From positions 144,001 through 208,000 of the forward strand of contig NC_092582.1 in NCBI RefSeq assembly GCF_037975245.1: DNA of 64,000 nucleotides. The letters are read 5' to 3'. The notes below the pieces were generated by a model that made no database searches, was not told where the DNA came from, and worked only from the letters and a program-made list of their open reading frames with translations. The translations under genes were made by a program, and so were the position numbers. Of this stretch, positions 14,301-26,300 are shown one piece after another. The DNA comes from Apostichopus japonicus. Its lineage: Eukaryota > Echinodermata > Holothuroidea > Aspidochirotida > Stichopodidae. Within the stretch, counting starts at the first letter, position 1. Every line of letters begins with the position of its first letter.

Positions 14301-17300
14301 GTGTGGGTATTATTATCCAACGTGACTGTGGGAATGACTTTAAATTGTCAAGTAGCGGTCTGTAAAAAAGATCTTTGGGGAGATTCCTTTCTTTGAAATG
14401 GTAGTGAGATAGACACCAGATTGTCCCATCAACTATGATTCTATACAATGTGGTACCACACAGAATGGTACCACACAGTAGGTACCACACAGAGTGGTCC
14501 ACACAGAATGGTACCAAACAGAGTGGCACTATACAGAGTGGTACCATACAGTGTGCATGCAGACACAGTGGCACCATACAGAGTGGTACCCATACAAAGT
14601 GGTACCAAACAGAGTAGTACGACGCAGTGTGCAGACAGAGGGGCACCAAACAGTGTGGTACCATACAGAGTGGTCCACACAGAATGGTACCACACAGAGT
14701 GGCACCATACAGAGTGGTACCATACAGTGTGCAGACACAGTGGCACCATACAGAGTGGTACCAATACAAAGTGGTACCAAACAGAGTAGTACGACACAGT
14801 GTGCAGACAGAGGGGTACCAAACAGTGTGGTACCATACAGAGTGGTACACACAGAATGGTACAACACAGAGTGGTACCACACAGTGTGCAGGCACAGTGC
14901 TACCACACACAGTGGTACCACACTGAGTGCTACCACACAGAATGGTACCACACAGAGTGGTCCACACAGAATGGTACAACACGGAGTGGTACCACACAGT
15001 GCAGACACACTGCTACCACAAACAGTTGTACCACACTGAGTGCTACCTGACAGAGTGGTAAAACACACAGTGGTAACACACTGAGTCTTCCACACAGAAT
15101 GGTACCACACAGAGTGGTCCACACAGAATGGTACCACACAGGGTGGTACCACACAGTGTGCAGACACAGTGCTACCACACACAGTGCTATCACACAGAGT
15201 GCTACCAAACAGAGTGAAAACAAACAGAGTGGGTAACACAGAGTGACTGCAAGATTCAGGGATTTGATTTCAATTTCCAATGATGGCATTTATAATTAGC
15301 ATCTACAGTAATTCAAATATCAACTTTGATCGTTCTGATGTTACTTCAGAGGTGCTTTGTTGTGGGAAATAAACCTATGTGAATCTTTCTTTGGTGGTGT
15401 AGCAAACTTTAACAACATTGTACTAAGATTAGAATACAGAACATATTCATCTTTGATAATGTCACTGTCATATACTTCGAAGCATGCCCCTTTAAATCAT
15501 GTCAAACCTGCCTGCTCAGAATATATTTCAAGATAAGATTATACACAAATATTTTCTGAAAAAGTTCTTACCTCACTGACAATCTCTCGCATCGGGGTTT
15601 CACAGTCTGGTGTATATAACTCACACTGGCTAAAAGCTGCTCCTGGGTCTGGGATTATAAGCATTTGTTGAACAGCACCCTTTTGATAAAAACAGTGAAA
15701 AAGGGCATTATGAATAACATGAGATTAAATGCAAACTTTTCTTAAGATAACCAGTTTACCTTCATAAATAATTATGGCCAGTGAAACCCCTTGACTCTGC
15801 AACTACTGTGTCAAGTGGAGGAAGTTTTTATGACCCTTATTCTTGGAATGACATTGCTTTGTCCTTCATGTGTACCAATAAGAGTAAACCAATACTAATA
15901 TCTAACCCATAAGCCAACAGATTCAAAATCGAAGCTTTCCCATGAAATGGAGTTCTCTGCAAACAGGTAACCCATGTCCACCTCTTTGTGTATGAGCTCA
16001 TTCTCTGGGACTAATTACTAAGTTGTTTACACCTGGTGTCTTAGTAGTTGTTGAGTGTTGTTGGTGTTTCTCAATGAGTAAGACGATCAGCTGGTTATTT
16101 ATCTCCCTATTTGGCTAGACTGGAAGTTGTATTATCTGTGGTGTCTTAATCAAATCATGTTAAAACATCTACCAAACAAAGCCTGTGAACAACTTTCAAT
16201 CTACAACGTTTCATAAAATCCTTCATAGTAAATCGTAAACATTTGAATGAATCTACGAGGCTACTACAACTACTAGCGCTAATAAAGCAAACGTGCAAAC
16301 AATGAATAGATGTAAAACCTTGTAGCTGTGTGATGATTATTATGCAAGAGTATTCTGTAGATCTAGGACGTTCAACGTTCTAGGCTAGGCTCTAGCCTAG
16401 CGTGATAGCAGGCACATATTTGGCACATTGAAATTAAATCACATCGCAATCGACACACTCAATCAGACATCCTATAAATGTGAACCAGGCCAGTAATGAA
16501 GAAATTATAAACATATGTTTGAAGAAATGAAATATACTTTTAAAATCGTCAAAGATTAATAACTTTCAAATTTGGGATTATGCGCAATAATCAAACATTG
16601 CTGGACTGAATACTGCTCTGCAAAACAAGAGCATGAATTTAAGCGGAGCAGACTTGTGCTTTTTTTCTAACACAGCTACAGTGCTTGTGTATAGCATTGT
16701 GCCTTTGTGAGAACCTGCACATTTGCGATATTTGCTGACAAACTGTTTTAGTGTTGTTTTGATAGGTTCGGCTATTTTTCAAAAGCAGATTATGTGTAGT
16801 GCTAGCTTGTAGTTGAGTAATCGCAACTTAGGTTTTGATCACGATTAATCTAACTTCAAAAGTGTAATCGCGACTACTGGGGATTAATCGATTACGACTA
16901 TCAGCACTACTAAAGACCATGGTGGCCATGACCATGCATGCTGGCTTTCAACCTCATGGCCGCACACACATGACACATATGACAAGCTACCTGCAGTACA
17001 ACGTGTATACAGTACTATACTGTGCATGTGCGCATATGGCATGCTAGTGTATGTTGCTGCAATGTCCTGGCACTGTATACCCAGGGCTTGCCCTCTGTCT
17101 CTTGAAATGATCAGAAACAATCACAGATATCATTTTTCACTACCAGTGAATTCCGCAACCCAACATCATTAATCATGAACAGTGTCCTACACCACATAAA
17201 ATGTCTATAACTTTACACAATAAAGTTCTGTCCAAGATTTTCACAAAGTTGATCTCCGTAGGACTAGTCACTAGTAGTAAGACTTAAATGCCTCAGACCG

Positions 17301-20300
17301 ATAGACTAGGCCTGCATAGCTTAACGTTATGGTACTCACCTACAAGACTAAATCGATACATTGTGCGTATACGGCTCTCGCGCAACGCGTTAGGAAATCG
17401 TTAGGAAATCGCAGGACGAATCATAACTAAAAAAGTAATCCCTGGGCATATATTTGAAACGTCAGTGTACACGATGTCAGGCAACTCCAGTAATGTAACT
17501 TGGGGAATACTTTTATAACCACACTGTCCCAGATTTTGTTGTCTTAGAATGTGGTGACACCTCAGTTCTGTCTAAGAGCCAGCAGGCCCAGCGTATAAGA
17601 AGACCTAACCAGTCTCCATATGGAACAAGAGAAGAGCATGATAGGGCTCCTTTAAACAGACATAATAAGGCCAAAATCATTATACCAACTGAATACCAAA
17701 CTTGATTTCAGTGAATTAATAAATGAAACATTTTCAAATCAACCTTTTACACTGTTTGTTAATTTTTGGTGCTCTCATTTGGACAACCAAAAAATCATTC
17801 GGACAACCAAATATGAAGGCAAGGTTGTCCGAAAGGCTTAAAAATGAGCCCTGTATAGCCAATGTTGTTTATTGGATTGTGTAAATTATTTCTGTAATGG
17901 GTACTCTGAAGGTTACACTAAGCCTATATATGTCACCTGTATATATATTAGGATTTATCTTTTGTGGAATCCATTAGCTAGTTCATAGCTAATGTATGTT
18001 CTTTCCAATTGTGACAGTTCCCGTCAGGAGTTGACCCTAAATATAGTTTATCTAATGGTCTGTCTATGCTATTTATATGAAAGATTCTTTTTATCTTAGG
18101 TATGTATGGTTTTACATTATTTTTGTATTTATGCATGTATTTGTCTATTAGGAATATGCTAGTAACTGGGTTTAGGGCAATTAGCACCTATCTGAGACTT
18201 ACTGCATGGTGTCCATAATTGACTGCCACAATGGCTAGATGCAAGCTTTATAACTTATGCTATTGCCTGGGACCATATTTCATTCATATATAGCCTTAAC
18301 AATTAGCATGAGCTTATTGTAGATTGTCTCATAATGCAGTTGGTATTAAGCCCCATTCCTATTGATTAAATAATCTCATATATATATGAGATTATTTATC
18401 CAAATCATATTTGGCGGTGGCTAAAACTTCATCCAACACATGCTGCATGAAGTAAATGACTCTCCGTGGTCGTTTCTGTGACCTGTGACCGTATAGCATG
18501 TTGTCACTCATGATTATGATCATGATGTCTGTACATCTCGTGTGTATGAGTGTAAGTACGTACAATCATATATATGATCCACATCGATATGGGTTCACTG
18601 GGTTTCCATTTGGCATGTTTCCTACAAGATTTCTAACCGCAGGCGCGTAGCCAAGAGGGGGGGGGGGGCGAAAGGTGGAGACCGCCCCTTCCCCCTCGAG
18701 CACATTTTTTTGGTATTTGTTTATGATTTCGAAGTTTTATAGTAGCCGTTATAAGAGGTTTTAATATTTGTACACCAATAAATTAACTGTGTCTGAATTT
18801 TCGGAAATTCCTTGACCAACATTCTTCATCATACTTCCCTCTACGCGTGCAATTTTGACCGGTCTGTTACGGGTTGAAGGGTTTTTTTCTATATTGGTTG
18901 TCCATAAATGAAATTTTGTGCAACATTATGGGTATGTTTTGAAGTGAATTATTATTCAAATTCTGAACAAATAATGGGCTTAAAACCTTGAAAAGTGGGG
19001 CTGACGGGTATTGTGGGGCGTTACATAGAAATACCTACAAAAGTAATGATCCACAGGAGATGCGATGAGGTCGAACATGATATGTGACTGGTGACAATCT
19101 TGAAAAAGGTTATGAATGAAAATAAACTATTGGGAAAAACTTGGTTCTCAGGCAAAATTGTACATATGGTTGGTCATTTTCAAGCCGGAAAGTGCCATTT
19201 CCGGTGATCTGGGGGGCTATCAAAACCAGAAATTTTCTTGTACGCTGCGCGCCAACTAATGGTGGCGCTCCGCTTGGATAGTAATTCGCCTGCATCCGAG
19301 CAAATGTCCCCCCCCCCCCCAATATTTGAAACAAATCGCCGCCCCTGGATGGGACTCATTCATGTGTTATTGATAGTTAAATGTTCTTATCATGAATACG
19401 CAAAGATGTTCATATCTATCTTGTCATTGCTTCTTTAAATTGTAAACACATAATGTGCTTAACGTTTTAAGCTTTGTATGTTCAATTCTAATTTTGTGTT
19501 TGTGTTGTTTTCCTAGATGAGTTAGTAGTTTTTATATGTCATGAGGTGCATGGGGAATATGTGCCTAACATCCAGGTATCTCTGTGCAGGTAGGAGACCT
19601 TAGAATAGCTAAAAGAAACAAAACCTGCTCCCCTTAATTCATACAAATGTCCCCTGGGTGGGAGCATTGAACCTGGGGTTATAAATACATCAGCTGTATG
19701 ATGTTTATTATATACACACTTGTCCCTTATATATGAACAATAAAATAAGTTGTATGACAGTGTTTGACGGTCCCATCTACAGTAAGTAGCTAAAGCTGTG
19801 TGTCTGTTCAACTCACCTCGAATGATCTGTCGGTGAATAACTGCATTCCAAATACAATTGTTCCAGCTTCCGTTCTAAAATTGGCTGGGACAGATCTTCT
19901 TAAATTTTTTGTAATATTAAGACGGGGATCACAATCAAGAATACCTGTAACTACACGACCTCTTACACTGAAAGCAAGTCTATGCCATCTGCAAAACAAA
20001 CAAAAAAACACACACAATAAGTTAGTTTTAAATCACAAATTAACAACTATAGAGCTCTCTCGGAAATAACTCTAACACTGAAAACAAGTCTGTACCATCT
20101 GCAAAACAAAAAAACACACACAATAAGTTAGTTTTAAATGACAATTTAACAACCTAACTCTCGGAAATAACTCTTACACTGAAAGCAAGTCTGTACCATC
20201 TGCAAAACAAAAAAAACACACACAATAAGTTAGTTTTAAATAAGGGGTTAATCAACGGTCTAGCGTGCGTTACTCACAGGATTAATGCACGATCGGGGGA

Positions 20301-23300
20301 TAATGCAAGCGATGCACGAGGGCGGAGCCCGAGTGCATCCAGCGATAGCATTAACACCCGGAGTGCATTAATCATGTGAGTAACGCACGCTAGACCGTTG
20401 ATTAACCCCGTTCATTCATACACTACCATTTGTGTGGGGGAAAATCATAAAACAAAACATTTTTGGTTACATATAACCAAAGATTTATTAAAGTGATGCC
20501 CCGTAATTTTACCGTGCGTTACTCACAGGATTAACCACGGTCAGCTCACCTGAATGGACCAATAGGATTTAGGAATCTTTACTAATTATGAATGAATCAC
20601 AATTTAACAACCTAGAGCTCGGAAATAACTCTTACACTGAAAGCAAGTCTATACCATCTGCAAAACAAAAGAATCGTACACAACCTATATCTGTAGCTCT
20701 CGGAAGTAGTCCATGCACACTTGAAACAAGTCAATAACAAACAGACCTTTGCATTTCGAATGTTTTTGCATTTTTGCACATGTATGCATGATTTAACATC
20801 AAACAAAATAATGCAAACACCTGCAGTAAAATTATGTTAGACTAAAATATATCTTATTTTTGCAATAAAGATTTAGTCATTTACACCAACAAGACCAGAG
20901 TGAAGGCCCTCCCAGTGGTTATACTTGCCTTAATAGTATATGCAGAACAAGCATTCAAACAGTTGACATATTCTGGTATATTCTATAGGAATATGTCTTG
21001 CAGAATTTTATATCAGGGCATTGAAGAATGTTTTATCAGGGAACTGCTACTTGGGAACTAACTCATCAAAAATTCTTTTAAATCATCTTTAGGTGAAGGA
21101 TTGTAAACACAACACTGTCAACAAGATCATTATCAGTGACCCAATTGCTCTAAATGAACCAGCTTATACTCCCTAGAGATTGTAGCAGTTTTGGCAAATT
21201 TGTTAGAATTGGCTAACACATTAAGTCTACCAAAAGAATGGACGTCCCATTTTTACCTGTGACAATTTGTGATTATTTCTGTCACTACATCTATAGATGA
21301 TCAGATCAATGGTTGACCTATTGTTAAGGTCAAGTGGTGAAAACTGATAAACTGACTTTAGCTAGCTCAATGCCTGTATTTAATGATCAGAAGGAATGTG
21401 CCATTTAACGGTTCTTTGCAGATAATCTTTGACCTCTTAAGTAGCTGAAATTAACAATGACATTTTACAGCAGCTGTTATGTAGAGTGATATGGTATGGT
21501 GAGAGGGAAATACTGTGAAAGTGTGGTTTAAATATTTGGAACTACAATTAAGAGTATACAATTCATACGCATGTTATTTACTATACGCTGTGTCCTTTCA
21601 CATACTGGAGTGCTGAAACCAAGACTGATCATTATCTTACATGAGGATGTCCCTAAGTTAGAAGAAAGCTTTATTAATTGTTAGGAAAATTTGAAGTACC
21701 CCGCAGTTTGCATTTTTTCCTCCCATTACCGGTTGGGTGATAAAAGCTAGCCATCACTGATCAACATTAGTGCAGCTCACGTCTACCCAAACTTATGCAG
21801 TATGTATACCTAGGGCATATAATCTTGCAATACACCAAAGCAACTACGCTATGCATAATGTACATGGAGAGTAAACTTCTAATAAAGAGTGCTGCTATAG
21901 AAGAAACTGCCACAAAGCCTATGGTAACAAAGTTCAAGTCAAGGCAAAGCAAAACTTCACTGAAATACAGAGAATGCCAAAAATCTCTTTGAACAATCGA
22001 ATAAAAAGGACACAACGCAGCTTCAAGTTTGTCCACTTTGCAGCTGGACGTGTCATCCACTTAACAATGCCTAAATCGATCAATCAACATGAACCACTGG
22101 GTTTGCCTGCTGCCAAATATCTAGCCTACTGGCAAGTTAACTTTGTAAATGTGCTTTAGTCTAATGTACTGTTATTCCCATGACTGGTATGCTATATTTT
22201 CTGGTCTGGGAGCAAGGTTATTACGATATCTATATTATAAACACTTCGAGTTTTAGTGCGTAAAACAAGATATAAGCCCAAACTATGCACAATTGCAGGA
22301 AGCAGCATATCACTACCACAAAGAACGGTTAGGCCTACAGTAGGTGTAAACGTCTTCATATTATATGTTACTGGAGATCCAACGTTAGGCCCTTATCTTA
22401 ATTTGAAGGGTATTCACATATGCCACACAACAGACATACATAAGAATAGGTTACTTTGTCGGTCAGACACATCTAGCTGTTTGACTTTCTGAATTCGACT
22501 GTATCCATCCATACTAGGATCCAGGATACTAGAATCCAGGATACTAGGATCCAGGATACTAGGATCCAGGATACTAGGATCCAGGATACTAGGATCCAGG
22601 ATACTAGGATCCAGGATACTAGGATCCAGGATACTAGGATCCAGGATACTAGGATCCAGGATACTAGGATCCAGGATACTAGGATCCAGGATACTAGGAT
22701 CCAGGATACTAGGATCCAGGATACTAGGATCCAGGATACTAGGATCCAGGATACTAGGATCCAGGAAACTAGGATCCAGGATACTAGGATCCAGGATACT
22801 AGGATCCAGGATACTAGGATCCAGGATACTAGGATCCAGGATACTAGGATCCAGGATACTAGGATCCAGGATACTAGAATCCAGGATACTAGGATCCAGG
22901 ATACTAGGATCCAGGCTGCTAGGATCCAGGATGCTAGGATCCAGGATACTAGGATCCAGGCTGCCATGATTCGCCTTCAATTCCCGATGGAACAGTAAAA
23001 ATAAATGCTTATAAGCAATCATTTCGTTTCGTATACTTGAAATTTTATTTTCACTTGTTATAAATACCGCATATAAACTTTACCTTATAAACGTTAAATT
23101 CACACTTTATAATCATCACGTCCACACTTAATAAACGTTAAATTCACTACACAAACTTTAAATTCACAATTTATAAACTTTACATTCACACTTGGGATGG
23201 AAACATTTTAACAGTCATAATTTTGCAAACAGCGGTCATTTTCAGATACGTATTTTCAAGTAAAACAGTTATTATTATTATTATTATTACACGAGATTTA

Positions 23301-26300
23301 TATAGCGCCTTATTCAATTAAAAAATTGCTCTAAAGCGCTTTACAGCAAAAGATAAAAAATTTGTTAAAAGTAAAAAAAAAAAAAAAAAAAAAAGGTAAA
23401 TAAAGTTAAAAAGGATATAAAAGTTAAGATTGTATAGAAACATAGAAATGTTAAAACATAAATAGAAAAATAAATAGAAAAATTATGACTAAAATACAAT
23501 AATAACACCTAAAATAAGTATGTACAGCAAGTAAAAATTAAGTACATTAATCTGTGTTGGCAGCTCTGAAAAACAATGTTTTAAGTAATTTCTTGAATTG
23601 CGTTAAGTCTATATTAATATTGCATATGTCCTGGGGTAAGTTATGTTATGTCCTGGGGTAAGTTAAAAAAAATAAAATAAAAAAATAAAATAAAAAGTTC
23701 AAAGTTTGAATTAATATATTGCAGTTTTGATACCAATTGAAATTGGACTGACACAAAACCTTGAAATTGCGGTATTATGTCATAATTTCGAAAAAATAGT
23801 AGAAATAAGAAGAATAAAAAGTCGGAATCACGAAACCGAAATATCGCACAACATATAAAAAACAAATCAAACGAGAAGAATTTTGGGTAAACAGTTGAAA
23901 TTGCGATGAAACAAGTCGCTTTTCCGAACCAGAATGAAAACATTTCATGGTTCCTTGCTGCTGTTCATTAGTTCCATTCATAGGGAAATTTCTAACAAAG
24001 CCCTAATACAACAACAGTAATTTATGCTCACAAACTTTTGTTGCCAAAGTAATGCTAAGCCCTGATATCAATTGCAACACACCTCAGTGTGTGAAGACTA
24101 TCTACCATTATCATCATACCAAGTTTGACGAAATTCCGACTAGTAATAGTAGCCAAGTAATTGCAATTTGGAGTATTTCACATTTGACCCCATGACCTCA
24201 TTAATATTCATGAAATGAGCACCAACATCAACAGGGTTAATCTACTTACTATGGGCCACCCACTCACCAAGTATGGTAATGATTGGTCATTCCCTTGTTG
24301 AGTTATTGTGCATACAAACTTTTCATAACGAAATAATGCTAGCCCCCCCCCCCCCTTATAAACATGCATGATATCAATTGCAACACACATCATTGTGTGG
24401 AGACTATCTACCAATATCATCATACCAAGTTTGACGAAATTCCAATAAATAGTAGCCAAGTTATTGCAACTTGGGAGTTTTTCACGTTTGACCCGTGACC
24501 TCATTAATATTTTTTAACTTTGACCTCGTATAACTTCGCACACGAAGGTCACATTGGGGTCAACCTATTGTCATTTATGATCAGAAGGCACCTTTGACAT
24601 CTGAAAATAGCATCGAAACTGTAAAAATCCCCAAAACACGAAAAGGTCACCAGAGGTCAAATTGAGGTCAAGGGTCACCCAGATGCGGGTCGACAACTGG
24701 ATTACATTGAAGCAACTCCCAACCTTAACGGACAGTTCGTTCTCAAGTTATCACAAAAATACTAGTTTTTTATCATTAAATGACCTTTGGTGACCTCGGA
24801 TCACATGACCGTTAAGTTTCAAAATATTCCCCTATACCATTTGCAACTTGTCCCAAAATATCAACCGTGTCACACCTTGGAACTGAGAGTTATTGCATTA
24901 AATGTCTTAAAATTAACTTTGACCTCGTATAACTCCGCACACAAAGGTCACACGGGGGTCAACCCATTGACATTTATGATCAGAAGGTACCTTTGACATC
25001 TGAAAATAGCATCGAAACTGTAAAAATCCCCAAAACATGAAAAGGTCACCAGAGGTCAAATTGAGGTCAAGGGTCACCCAGATGTGGGTCGACAATTGGA
25101 TTAAATTGAAGCAACTCCCAACCCTAACGGACAATTCGTTCTCAAGTTATCGCAAAAATACTAGTTTTTTATCTTTAATTGACCTTTGGTGACCTCGGAT
25201 CACATGACCGTTAAGTTTCAAAATATTCCCCTATACCATTTGCAACTTGTCCCAAAATATCAACCGTGTCACATCTTGGACCTGGGAATTATTGCATTAA
25301 ATGTCTGAAAATTTACTTTGACCTCATAAAACTTCACACACAAAGGTCACCTGGGGTAAACCTATTGACATTTTTGATTGGTGAGACGTGAATATAGCAT
25401 CAAAACTGTAAAAATTCAAACATTTTTTTCTTTGCCCATTTTCTCACCGAAAATACTAGTTTTTTAACATTAATTGACCTTTGATGACCTCGGATCACAT
25501 TACCGTTAAGTTTAAAAATATTCCTCTATACCATTTGCAACTTGTCCCAAAATATCAACCTTGTTACACCTTGGCCCTGGGAGTTATTGCATTAAATGTC
25601 TGAAAATTAACTTTGACCTTGTATAACTTTACACACAAAGGTCACCCGGGTGTCAACCCATTGACATTTTTGATCGGAAGGTACCTTTGATATCCAAATC
25701 TAGCATCAAAACCAAACATTTTCTTTTTCGCCCGTTTTCTCCCAAACTAAGCACATTTTTTCTAATGTGACCTTTGACCTTTTGACCTTGGTTTCAAATG
25801 TAGTTTGATCTGCTGATTCCAAAAATCAACACGACAAGTCTGTACAGCCATCCTAACTCCGACCGAAAACTTTGACCCCATATAAGTTCGCACACAAAGG
25901 TCACACGGGGGTCAACCTATCGATATTTATGATCGGAAGGTACCTTTGACATCTGAAAATAGCATCGAAACTGTAAAAATCCCCAAAACATGAAAAGGTC
26001 ACCAGAGGTCAAATCAGGGTCACCCAGATGTGGGTCGACAATTGGATTACACTGAAGCAACTCCCAACCCTAACGGACAATTCGTTCTCAAGTTATCGCA
26101 AAAATACTAGTTTTTTAACATTAATTGACCTTTGGTGACCTCAGATCACATGACCGTTATGTTTCAAAATATTGCCCTAACCAGTTCACAACTTGTCCCA
26201 AAATATCAACCTTGTCGCACATTGGCACTGGGAGTTATTGCAGTTTTAGTATTTTGGGATTTTGGACCATAACTGACCTTTGGTGACCTTTGTGGGCACC

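Noticed and set aside
14287-15289. Long Cys/Thr/Val frames on minus and Gln/Trp frames on plus
   Set aside because: All are readings of the 15-16-bp minisatellite.
22414-23022. SILDP / SWILV repeat proteins
   Set aside because: Readings of the 15-bp BamHI minisatellite; two minus frames are open at once.
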